Shown here piece after piece: positions 1-5,981 of a DNA stretch of 7,924 nt. This DNA comes from LSNR01 sp964603325 (GTDB lineage Bacteria > Patescibacteriota > Minisyncoccia > Moranbacterales > UBA9337). The notes beneath the pieces were generated by a model. It was not told the origin of the DNA and ran no database searches. It saw only the letters and a program-made list of their open reading frames with translations. The translations under genes were made by a program, and so were the position numbers. Each line of letters opens with the position of its first letter. Within the stretch, counting starts at the first letter, position 1. The DNA is taken from assembly GCA_964603325.1 (NCBI GenBank), contig CAZRUH010000029.1, forward strand, positions 1 to 7,924, read 5' to 3'.

Positions 1-427
1 GGGATTACCTTTTGTTGGTAGCGCAGGGAAATTTTTAGATGAAATGTTATCAACGATTAAATTGCGCAGAAAAGATGTTTATATTGCCAATGTTGTGAAA
101 TGTCGTCCTCCGAAAAACAGAGATCCTCTTCCGGAAGAAAAAAATATTTGCTGGCAGTGGTTGGAAAAACAAATTAACATAATTCAACCAAAATTAATTG
201 TTACATTGGGAAGACATGCTATGGAAAATTTTTTACCGGGACAAAAAATTTCACAGTGTCACGGTAAAGCTCTCCGCAGAGAAATTCCCAATATTGGCAA
301 GCAAGTGTTTTTTACACTTTATCACCCGGCGGCGGCGTTATATAACGGCTCCATGAGAGAAATATTAATTAATGATTTTAAAAAAATTCCGAAAGTTTTG
401 GATTTAATAAAAGATAACAATGAATAA
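1..427 (+). CDS. udg: Uracil-DNA glycosylase, family 4 (5' end outside window)
   Basis: The product removes uracil from DNA and so starts base-excision repair of deaminated cytosine. The frame is open from base 2, and the first residues read GLPFVGSAGKFLDEM, the family 4 signature that follows the catalytic GEAPG motif; that motif and the first two cluster cysteines must lie upstream of the window. The segment YIANVVKCRPPKNRDPLPEE is diagnostic of the family. Its cysteine and the one in NICWQW are 16 residues apart, the spacing of the last two 4Fe-4S ligands in the Thermus enzyme. The C-terminal part carries the LYHPAA motif of the DNA-binding loop. The methionine at base 44 is internal, not the start, because conserved sequence precedes it. 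The gene ends in TAA and converges on ybaB. The assignment is strong; only the N-terminus is unseen. Confidence 0.93.
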   Translation, partial: GLPFVGSAGKFLDEMLSTIKLRRKDVYIANVVKCRPPKNRDPLPEEKNICWQWLEKQINIIQPKLIVTLGRHAMENFLPGQKISQCHGKALRREIPNIGKQVFFTLYHPAAALYNGSMREILINDFKKIPKVLDLIKDNNE

Positions 428-452
428 AAAGCCACTTAAGTGACTTTTTATT
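423..452. terminator. Bidirectional intrinsic terminator between udg and ybaB
   Basis: A near-perfect inverted repeat lies between two convergent genes. The core CACTTAAGTG (433-442) is palindromic. After one C/A mismatch it is flanked by AAAAAG on the left and CTTTTT on the right, so either strand gives a hairpin followed by a U-run. The left arm overlaps the udg stop codon. The stem is short and AT-rich, so efficiency is uncertain, but the position and symmetry fit a shared terminator. Confidence 0.72.
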
Positions 453-483
453 AAATTTCTTATTTGATAAAAAAGTAGAGAAA

Positions 484-738
484 TTAAAATGGCATTTCCA
501 TATTTCCGGATTTCATTTCTTTTTGCATTTTTTTCTGAACATTTTTCATAGCATTATTTATGGACTTAACGATATTTTTTTCCAAATCTCTTGACTCACG
601 AGTTTGATCGCCAATTTGAATATTCAAAACTTTCATAGAGCCGTTAACGGTTACCTTAATTCCCTTATAATCTTCCGTAGAGGTTATTCCCTCCAACATT
701 TTTTTCATCTGATAAAGTTGTTTCATTTTATCTAACAT
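484..738 (-). CDS. ybaB: YbaB/EbfC family nucleoid-associated protein
   Basis: This is a small DNA-binding protein of the YbaB/EbfC family, whose members form dimers with a tweezer shape, coat DNA and affect nucleoid structure. The 84-residue product has the family layout. A basic N-terminal helix (LDKMKQLYQMKKMLEGI) is followed by a central beta region (residues about 24-43, GIKVTVNGSMKVLNIQIGD) with the typical V.VNG..KV...I pattern. Then comes a long charged helix (about 51-78) with LEKNIVKSINNAMKNVQ, matching the family's LE..V..A.NDA.KK segment. It is shorter than the usual 100-110 residues, mainly at the N-terminus. In many bacteria the gene sits between dnaX and recR; here it stands alone, divergent from ychF. 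No Shine-Dalgarno sequence precedes the ATG at 738. Family assignment is good; the function in this organism is inferred. Confidence 0.85.
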   Translation of the reverse strand: MLDKMKQLYQMKKMLEGITSTEDYKGIKVTVNGSMKVLNIQIGDQTRESRDLEKNIVKSINNAMKNVQKKMQKEMKSGNMEMPF

Positions 739-771
739 ATTGTAGTTTGCGTTTAATAATTATCATTTTCC

Positions 772-801
772 ATTATAGCATTGACATAAATATTTTTACA
801 A
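772..801 (-). promoter_or_regulatory. Predicted sigma-70-type promoter for ybaB
   Basis: On the minus strand a perfect TATAAT (772-777) lies in the context TGCTATAAT, which is an extended -10 element. TTGTAA (796-801) sits 18 bases upstream as a fair -35. The predicted start is near 765, giving a leader of about 27 bases. The extended -10 makes this one of the better promoter calls in the window. It is interleaved with the opposing ychF promoter. Confidence 0.6.
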
Positions 802-809
802 GTCAAAAT
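781..809 (+). promoter_or_regulatory. Predicted promoter for ychF
   Basis: A perfect -35 TTGACA (781-786) is followed after 17 bases by CAAAAT (804-809), a four-of-six -10. The predicted start is near 816, leaving a leader of about 26 bases before the ATG at 842. The -35 lies between the -10 and -35 of the ybaB promoter on the other strand. Confidence 0.5.
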
Positions 810-841
810 AAGAAACAACGATTATTATTTTTATTTATTTT

Positions 842-1894
842 ATGAAAATAGGAATTATAGGATTGCCCAATGTTGGAAAGTCAACATTATTTAAAGCGCT
901 TACAAAAAATAAAGTTGATATAAACAACTATCCTTTTTGCACCATTGAGCCAAATATTGGGATTGTGGAAGTTCCCGATGAAAGATTGGACAAATTGAGC
1001 AAGATGAGCGGAAGCGAAAAAACAGTTCCGGCAATAATTGAGTTTGTTGACATAGCCGGCTTGGTTAAGGGCGCATCAAAAGGTGAGGGTCTTGGCAATA
1101 AATTTTTAGCAAATATTCGTGAAGTAGATGCCATTATTCATGTTGTGCGAGTATTTAAGGATAATAACATTACACATGTGCACAATGAGATTGATCCGTT
1201 GCGAGATGTAGATATTATAAATATGGAATTGGTATTGGCGGACTTGGAAACTGTAAACAAAAGAATTGAAAAACTGAAGAAAGATGTTAAGCGAAACAAC
1301 AAGGAAGCGAAAGTTAAGTTAGATACGGTTAAAAAGATAAAAAGTATGCTGGAAGATGGATGGTTGGGTAATGAAATGAAATTAAATATGGAAGATGATT
1401 TGGTTAGAGTTGCCGTACAAGAGTTATCTCTTTTGACAAGAAAGCCATTTTTATATGCCTATAACGTTTCTGACTTGGATGAAATTTTAGATAGTAAATT
1501 GGAAAATAAAAAACACATCAAATTGGACATAAAAATTGAGGAGGAGTTGAGAGAAATGACATCGGCGGAAATAAAAGAATTGGGACTTAAGACAGGGCTA
1601 AATGAACTCATAAAAAAGTCATATGAACTTTTAAATTTAATAACTTTTTTGACAACGGGAAAAAAGGAAAGTCGCGCTTGGACAATTAAAAAAGATATTA
1701 CGGCGCCTATTGCCGGATCAGTAATACATAATGATTTTCAAAATAAATTTGTTTGCGCGGAAGTAATTCGTTGGGATGAGTTGCTGGATATCGGATCAAC
1801 GGCAAAGGCGCGAGAAATGGGAAAAATAAAAACGGTTGGCAAAGATTATGTTATTCAAGACGGTGATGTTATTGAATTTAAAATTGGAGGATAA
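842..1894 (+). CDS. ychF: Redox-regulated ribosome-associated ATPase/GTPase YchF (OLA1/Obg family)
   Basis: YchF is a universally conserved TRAFAC P-loop NTPase of the Obg family. It binds ribosomes, and characterised members prefer ATP to GTP. At 350 residues the gene is full length (Escherichia coli 363). G1/P-loop is GLPNVGKS (7-14). G3 is DIAGL (70-74), with Leu where Ras-like enzymes have Gln, as in all HAS-NTPases, and it runs into the diagnostic VKGASKGEGLGNKFL. A coiled-coil region spans about 130-170. The G4-like motif is NVSD (208-211), where the family usually has NxxE. The C-terminal TGS domain (about 266-349) starts LITFLTTGKKESRAWT and ends KDYVIQDGDVIEF, matching the E. coli protein closely. 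The ATG at 842 puts the P-loop at the normal place; upstream is AT-rich with no Shine-Dalgarno sequence. It is divergent from ybaB and not in an obvious operon. Confidence 0.97.
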   Translation: MKIGIIGLPNVGKSTLFKALTKNKVDINNYPFCTIEPNIGIVEVPDERLDKLSKMSGSEKTVPAIIEFVDIAGLVKGASKGEGLGNKFLANIREVDAIIHVVRVFKDNNITHVHNEIDPLRDVDIINMELVLADLETVNKRIEKLKKDVKRNNKEAKVKLDTVKKIKSMLEDGWLGNEMKLNMEDDLVRVAVQELSLLTRKPFLYAYNVSDLDEILDSKLENKKHIKLDIKIEEELREMTSAEIKELGLKTGLNELIKKSYELLNLITFLTTGKKESRAWTIKKDITAPIAGSVIHNDFQNKFVCAEVIRWDELLDIGSTAKAREMGKIKTVGKDYVIQDGDVIEFKIGG

Positions 1895-1904
1895 ATATTG
1901 CCGG

Positions 1905-1933
1905 TTGATGAAAATTGATTAGTTTACTATAAT
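1905..1933 (+). promoter_or_regulatory. Predicted promoter for the DUF4870-like gene
   Basis: TTGATG (1905-1910) and a perfect TATAAT (1928-1933) are separated by 17 bases, in the gap just after the ychF stop codon. The predicted start is near 1940, giving a 5' leader of about 45 bases. The spacing and perfect -10 make an independent transcript likely. No terminator hairpin is seen between ychF and this promoter, so read-through from ychF is also possible. Confidence 0.6.
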
Positions 1934-1968
1934 TTAATTAAATTAAGTTTTTTTGCAAAACATTAAAG

Positions 1969-1978
1969 AAAGGAGGTG
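1969..1978 (+). promoter_or_regulatory. Strong Shine-Dalgarno site deciding the start at 1985
   Basis: AAAGGAGGTG is fully complementary to the standard anti-Shine-Dalgarno end of 16S rRNA and ends six bases before the ATG at 1985. An in-frame GTG at 1976 lies inside this site, so it cannot be the real start. It is the only consensus ribosome-binding site among the genes of this window. Confidence 0.85.
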
Positions 1979-1984
1979 TTTACT

Positions 1985-2431
1985 ATGGAAGAGCAACAAA
2001 AAACAAATGGAAGCGATATGGAAGAAAACTCCAATGATTCTCAATCAACAGAAAACGATGGCATCGCTCTTGACAATAATGTTAATGAGGATAAATCCGA
2101 CCCCAAAAAAGATGATGAACAAAAAAAAGAAGTAGGTAAAGAAGTTGAGGAAGATAGATTTATGGCAGCTTTAAGTTATTTGGGTATATTGGTGTTGATC
2201 CCTTTGTTGATAAAGAAAGATGATGAGTTTGTGCAATTTCATGCCAAGCAGGGAGTAGTGTTGTTGGTAATTTGGTTTGTTGGAATGATTCTTTTTATGA
2301 TTCCGATAATGGGACAATTATTGGCATTGGCAATTTTAGTCTTGAATGTAATAGCATTGATTCAGGCGTTGAACGGAAAGCGTTGGGAAATACCTATTAT
2401 AGGCGAGTATGCCAAAAAAATAAAATTGTAA
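1985..2431 (+). CDS. Tic20/DUF4870-like small membrane protein
   Basis: The 148-residue protein has two parts. Residues 1-58 are hydrophilic, rich in Asp, Glu, Asn, Gln and Lys, and probably disordered. Residues 60-128 hold about three hydrophobic segments (about 62-76, 90-107 and 109-128). The pattern ALSYLGILVLIPLLIKKDDEF followed by VQFHAKQGVVLL is what I recognise from the DUF4870/Tic20-like family: a helix, a short polar loop, then FHA.QG at the start of the next helix. A short tail has IPIIGEYAKKIKL. The family's function in bacteria is not settled; the relation to the chloroplast translocon part Tic20 is by sequence only. The start is fixed by the strong Shine-Dalgarno site. The gene seems monocistronic, with its own promoter and terminator. 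Family call is fairly sure; the function is unknown. Confidence 0.8.
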   Translation: MEEQQKTNGSDMEENSNDSQSTENDGIALDNNVNEDKSDPKKDDEQKKEVGKEVEEDRFMAALSYLGILVLIPLLIKKDDEFVQFHAKQGVVLLVIWFVGMILFMIPIMGQLLALAILVLNVIALIQALNGKRWEIPIIGEYAKKIKL

Positions 2432-2453
2432 AATTTTGCAAAGTTTTTTCACT

Positions 2454-2487
2454 AAAGCAGGCGATTTTTTTGGGTTGCCTGTTTTTT
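2454..2487 (+). terminator. Intrinsic terminator of the DUF4870-like gene
   Basis: The stem CAGGC (2458-2462) pairs with GCCTG (2477-2481). The stem is extended outward by a G-U and three A-U pairs and inward by one G-U and one A-U pair. A loop of about ten bases sits inside, and TTTTTT (2482-2487) follows. It lies 22 bases after the stop codon and before the next promoter. This is the clearest rho-independent terminator of the window. Confidence 0.82.
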
Positions 2488-2520
2488 GTATAAGGTTTTA
2501 GATATAATTTTGTGTATCAA

Positions 2521-2549
2521 TTTTCAAAAAAAGAAAAATATGATAGAAT
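2521..2549 (+). promoter_or_regulatory. Predicted promoter of the 2577-recJ-rodA cluster
   Basis: TTTTCA (2521-2526) and TAGAAT (2544-2549) are separated by 17 bases. The -10 is preceded by TG one base upstream (TGATAGAAT), an extended -10. It sits right after a terminator and 27 bases before the ATG at 2577, as expected for the first promoter of the downstream cluster. The -35 is weak. Confidence 0.45.
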
Positions 2550-2576
2550 TTTGGTGTTAAGAATAATTATTGCTCT

Positions 2577-3089
2577 ATGTTTGAAAAATATAAGAAAATC
2601 ATAATTTTTTTATTGGTGATGTTTATAATTGGTATTATCATATTTTTTGTATTTAAGGTAGCAAAAAAAAGAATAAATGATGATGGAGAAAACAAAAATA
2701 ATGACAAAAAGAAATATGAAGTTTTGGTTTTTATCAGAAATCAAACAAACTCAAATCCGGAAGAGGATAGAAGAACATCTATGAAAAAAGGATATGTAGT
2801 TGGAGTATATGACGATGGACATAAATGGAGTAAATCAGAAAAAAACAGTTATTTAATTTTAAAGATGATGCTTACGGAAAAACAAAAAGAAAAACTGATG
2901 CAATCAATAACCAAAAAGAAAAAAACGAAGAGCAAGAGTGATGAAATTGACGGTGAAGAAATTATTGGATTGCGAGCATATAAAATAAGTTTAAAAAAAG
3001 TGGGATTCACAGACCCCAAGCAATTAAAATCCGGGCAACCATTTGAAGATAGTGTTTTTGACTGGAGTGTTGTTGAAAAGATTGAATAA
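2577..3089 (+). CDS. Membrane-anchored protein of unknown function upstream of recJ
   Basis: I do not recognise a named family. The 170-residue product has one N-terminal membrane helix (about 8-27) after a short basic start, with no signal-peptidase site evident, so it is probably an anchor. A polar Asn/Asp/Lys linker follows (about 30-46). The rest (about 48-170) looks like a folded domain: EVLVFIRNQ, then KGYVVGVYDDGHKWSKSEKN, a hydrophobic strand SYLILKM, a Lys-rich helix (about 100-120), and a final half ending in FEDSVFDWSVV. The GYVV...DGH.WS stretch resembles small proteins I associate with Patescibacteria genomes, but I cannot name a function. It is first in a tight cluster: recJ starts 8 bases after its stop. 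There is no Shine-Dalgarno sequence at the ATG. Coding status is well supported by length, organisation and spacing. Confidence 0.8.
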   Translation: MFEKYKKIIIFLLVMFIIGIIIFFVFKVAKKRINDDGENKNNDKKKYEVLVFIRNQTNSNPEEDRRTSMKKGYVVGVYDDGHKWSKSEKNSYLILKMMLTEKQKEKLMQSITKKKKTKSKSDEIDGEEIIGLRAYKISLKKVGFTDPKQLKSGQPFEDSVFDWSVVEKIE

Positions 3090-3097
3090 TAAAAAAT

Positions 3098-4816
3098 ATG
3101 AATTGGAAAACAAAATATTCAAATGATTGCGGGTGGCAAAATATTGCCAAAGAATTTGACTTGATTCATCCCATTGTCTTAAGAATATTATTTCAAAGAG
3201 GTCTTACAAATAAAAAAGACATCAAAAGTTTTTTATTTCCAAATTATGAAAAAGACTTGATGAGTCCTTTTCTTTTTCGCGATATGTCTAAAGTGATAAA
3301 TAGATTAAAAAAAGCGAAAAAGAGCAAAGAAAAAGTTCTTATTTTTGGTGATTATGATGCTGATGGTATTACATCTTCTTTAGTCCTTAAAACGGCTTTT
3401 GAAAAAATCGGTTTAGATGTTTTTGTGTATATTCCCCATAAAGAAAAAGAGGGCTATGGGTTGAGTTTTAAAATTTTAAAAAAATTTTTTGATAAGGGAA
3501 TTAAGCTGGTGTTTACAGTGGATTGTGGAATCAGCAATGTGGAAGAAATAAAAAAAGCAAAAAAAATCGGTATGGATATTATTATTACCGATCATCATCA
3601 TATTCCTCCAAAAATTCCCGACGCTTTGGCAATTATCAATCCCAAAATAAATAAATCCGGCTATCCATTCAAGGACTTGGCCGGTGTGGGCGTGGCTTTT
3701 AAGTTGGCTCAAGCAATTTATGAAGTTTTTTTGCCGAAAAATGAACGGCAACACATTAAATGGTTGTTGGATTTGGTAGCTATCGGGACGGTTGCCGATA
3801 TGGTTCCATTGGTTGATGAAAATAGGGTTATTGTAAAATTTGGACTTTTGGTTGTTTCTAAGACCAAAAGAGTTGGGTTACAAGAAATGTTTAAAACCGG
3901 AAACATTTTGATTGATGAGAATAATGTTCCAACGACTCAAAAAATTTCTTTTCAAATTGCTCCTCGTATAAATTCCGCGAGCAGAATGTCTCATGCGGAA
4001 AAAGCATTATTTCTTCTTGATGAAAATGATAGAGTGCGGGCGAGATTATTGGCATTGGAACTTGAAAATCAAAACACTAAAAGACAAAAAGAAACCCGGA
4101 GAATTTCCTTAGAGGCTGAAAAAATAGCAAAAAAAGAATTTGCAAATAACCCTTTTATTTTTATCATTAGGGAATATTTCCCATCGGGAATTTTGGGATT
4201 GGTCGCCGGAAGATTGAGTAATAAATTCAATAAGCCAACTGCAATCCTTAAAAAGGGAGATGTTATAAGCAAGGGATCATTCAGAAGTATTCCAAAAATA
4301 AACATTATTGAAATGATTGAAAGGTGTGGTGAGTTATTGGAAGCATATGGCGGACATTCTCAAGCGGCGGGTATTACCATAAGGAACAAAAATATAAAGC
4401 GATTTTTTGATAAAATGCAATATTTGATAAAAAAGGAATTAAAAGAAAAAGATATTGTGTCGGAGATAGGAGTTGACGCGGAATTAAGTATTGAAGATAT
4501 TGATTTAAATCTGGCGGATAGTTTGATTAAAATGGAGCCTTTTGGACAAGGAAATGAGGAGCCGGTTTTTTTATTGAAAAACTTAAAAATACAAAATATC
4601 AAGTGGGTGGGAAATGGAGAAAAACACTTGAAATTATTTTTGCAGGGAAAAAATAATTCAAAAACACTGGAGGCCATAGGATTTAATTTATTGGATAAAT
4701 TTTCCAAATTAAAAAAAGGAGATAAAGTGGATATAATCTTTAATTTATTTAAGAATATGTGGAACGGGTATCAAAGAGTCCAGTTGAAAATTATAGATAT
4801 AAAAAATAATAACTAA
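3098..4816 (+). CDS. recJ: Single-stranded-DNA-specific 5'-3' exonuclease RecJ
   Basis: RecJ degrades single-stranded DNA 5' to 3' in recombination, mismatch repair and base-excision repair. The 572-residue product is full length for the family. The DHH phosphoesterase core shows DYDADG (85-90), VDCG (141-144), the name-giving DHH in TDHHHIP (165-167), LAGVGVAFKLA (194-204) and VAIGTVADMVPL (227-238); their Asp and His residues bind the two metal ions. APRINSASRM (288-297) leads into the connecting helices. The DHHA1 domain follows, with GILGLVAGRLS and the substrate-binding GGHSQAAG (418-425). The C-terminal part (about 450-572), with MEPFGQGNEEPVF and a mixed beta pattern, fits the RecJ OB fold. 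All catalytic motifs are intact. The gene follows its upstream neighbour by 8 bases and precedes rodA by 4, so co-transcription is likely. No Shine-Dalgarno sequence precedes the ATG. Confidence 0.97.
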   Translation: MNWKTKYSNDCGWQNIAKEFDLIHPIVLRILFQRGLTNKKDIKSFLFPNYEKDLMSPFLFRDMSKVINRLKKAKKSKEKVLIFGDYDADGITSSLVLKTAFEKIGLDVFVYIPHKEKEGYGLSFKILKKFFDKGIKLVFTVDCGISNVEEIKKAKKIGMDIIITDHHHIPPKIPDALAIINPKINKSGYPFKDLAGVGVAFKLAQAIYEVFLPKNERQHIKWLLDLVAIGTVADMVPLVDENRVIVKFGLLVVSKTKRVGLQEMFKTGNILIDENNVPTTQKISFQIAPRINSASRMSHAEKALFLLDENDRVRARLLALELENQNTKRQKETRRISLEAEKIAKKEFANNPFIFIIREYFPSGILGLVAGRLSNKFNKPTAILKKGDVISKGSFRSIPKINIIEMIERCGELLEAYGGHSQAAGITIRNKNIKRFFDKMQYLIKKELKEKDIVSEIGVDAELSIEDIDLNLADSLIKMEPFGQGNEEPVFLLKNLKIQNIKWVGNGEKHLKLFLQGKNNSKTLEAIGFNLLDKFSKLKKGDKVDIIFNLFKNMWNGYQRVQLKIIDIKNNN

Positions 4817-4820
4817 TGAT

Positions 4821-5957
4821 ATGTGGTATAACAAATTTTTTAAATTTGATTGGGTGTTAATTTTGGCATCATTATTGTTATTGTTTATAGGGTTGTTGGC
4901 ACTATACAGTATTTCTACATCCGAGAGTTCCGGAAATACTGATATTTTCAATAAGCAGTTGGTTTTTTCAATAATAGGTATTGCAATAATGTTCCTATTT
5001 TCTTTTATTGATTATAGATATTTTCGTTCGCACAGTCGGTTGATCTATTTTTTAATGCTATTTATTTTGCTAATGGTGTTATTTTTGGGAACAATATCCA
5101 GGGGTACAGTTGGCTGGCTTTCGTTTGGAAGTATACATATACAACCGGTAGAATTGGCGAAAGTTTTGTTAATTTTGTCTTTGGCAAGTTTTATAACAAA
5201 AAGTAAGTTAATTTTAAGTGAGGTTACCAGAATAATTGTGGTGATTTTTTTGTCGGGAGCGTCAGTTTTTTTGGTTTTACAACAGCCTGATTTTGGTAGC
5301 GCTTTGGTTTTGGTGGCAATTTCGGCGGTTATGCTGTTGCTATCAGGCATAGAGTGGAGATATTTGTTAATAATGTTTTTTTTAGGATTAATGGTTTCTG
5401 TCGGAGGGTGGTTTTTTTTGGCGAATTATCAAAAAGAGCGGTTAATTAATTTTATTAATCCGGGAAATGATCCGCAAGGTAGCGGTTACAATGTAATTCA
5501 ATCAATGATTGCGGTTGGTTCCGGCGGTGTGAGTGGGAAAGGTTTGGGACACGGCTCTCAATCACAATTAAGATTTTTGCCGGAGAATCATACGGACTTT
5601 ATTTTTGCTGTCATTGTGGAGGAGTTTGGCGCGCTGGGAGCGGGAATAGTGTTGTTTTTGATGTTAATTATTTTTTATAGAATGAAAAAAATAGCCGAAA
5701 AAACCGCTGATAACTTTGGATATCTGATTATTATTGGCGCCATGACTATGTTTTTTGCACAAATCACAATTAATATTGGAATGAATATGGGAATTATGCC
5801 GGTAACCGGTATTCCTCTAATTTTTCTTAGTTATGGCGGTAGTTCATTGATTTCGGCGTTTATTATTATTGGAATTATCAATAATATTTTTATCGTTGGC
5901 AAAAAAAATGCGGAAACGAAAATCAATATTTTTGATGAACAGGGTATTGATTTTTAA
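4821..5957 (+). CDS. rodA: SEDS peptidoglycan glycosyltransferase RodA
   Basis: RodA is the membrane glycosyltransferase that polymerises lipid II into glycan strands during cell elongation, with a class B penicillin-binding protein as partner. The 378-residue protein has about ten hydrophobic segments. Family motifs are TVGWLSFGSIHIQPVELAK (96-114), QQPDFGSALVL (154-164), the loop YNVIQSMIAVGSGGVSGKGLG (223-243) with SQSQLRFLPENHTDFIF, and GIMPVTGIPL before LSYGGSS. Asp259 in HTDFIF lines up with the essential Asp297 of E. coli FtsW. PVTGIPL, rather than the FtsW-type PTKGLPL, favours RodA over FtsW. Two departures stand out: QPVE for the common QPSE, and PLIF for PLPF before the SYGGSS motif. 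It starts 4 bases after recJ, and no pbp2 or mre gene is in view. No Shine-Dalgarno sequence is present. Confidence 0.93.
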   Translation: MWYNKFFKFDWVLILASLLLLFIGLLALYSISTSESSGNTDIFNKQLVFSIIGIAIMFLFSFIDYRYFRSHSRLIYFLMLFILLMVLFLGTISRGTVGWLSFGSIHIQPVELAKVLLILSLASFITKSKLILSEVTRIIVVIFLSGASVFLVLQQPDFGSALVLVAISAVMLLLSGIEWRYLLIMFFLGLMVSVGGWFFLANYQKERLINFINPGNDPQGSGYNVIQSMIAVGSGGVSGKGLGHGSQSQLRFLPENHTDFIFAVIVEEFGALGAGIVLFLMLIIFYRMKKIAEKTADNFGYLIIIGAMTMFFAQITINIGMNMGIMPVTGIPLIFLSYGGSSLISAFIIIGIINNIFIVGKKNAETKINIFDEQGIDF

Positions 5958-5974
5958 AAAATGATATGTATAAT
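5947..5974 (+). promoter_or_regulatory. Possible internal promoter, leaderless start for the zinc-ribbon-like gene
   Basis: TTGATT (5947-5952), inside the end of rodA, is followed after 16 bases by a perfect TATAAT (5969-5974). Transcription would start at about 5981-5983, which is the ATG at 5982, so the mRNA would have no leader. AT-rich DNA makes chance matches common, so the confidence is modest. Confidence 0.38.
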
Positions 5975-5981
5975 GGTTATT

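Noticed and set aside
928..1134. Open frame of 68 codons on the minus strand inside ychF
   Set aside because: It is fully antisense to conserved P-loop and switch coding sequence, and its product has no family features.
1953..2135. Plus-strand frame of 60 codons overlapping the DUF4870-like gene
   Set aside because: It has no ribosome-binding site of its own and is a low-complexity Lys/Met-rich reading of the real gene's linker in another frame.
2272..2493. Plus-strand frame of 73 codons across the end of the DUF4870-like gene
   Set aside because: It is out of frame with the recognised protein and runs through the terminator hairpin.
3476..4951. Several minus-strand frames of 62-115 codons within recJ and across the recJ-rodA junction
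   Set aside because: They are antisense to well-conserved recJ and rodA sequence and have no promoter or start signals; AT-rich DNA readily gives such frames.
5045..5350. Minus-strand frame of 101 codons inside rodA
   Set aside because: It is antisense to the conserved SEDS motifs, and its Lys/Thr/Ile-rich product matches nothing known to me.
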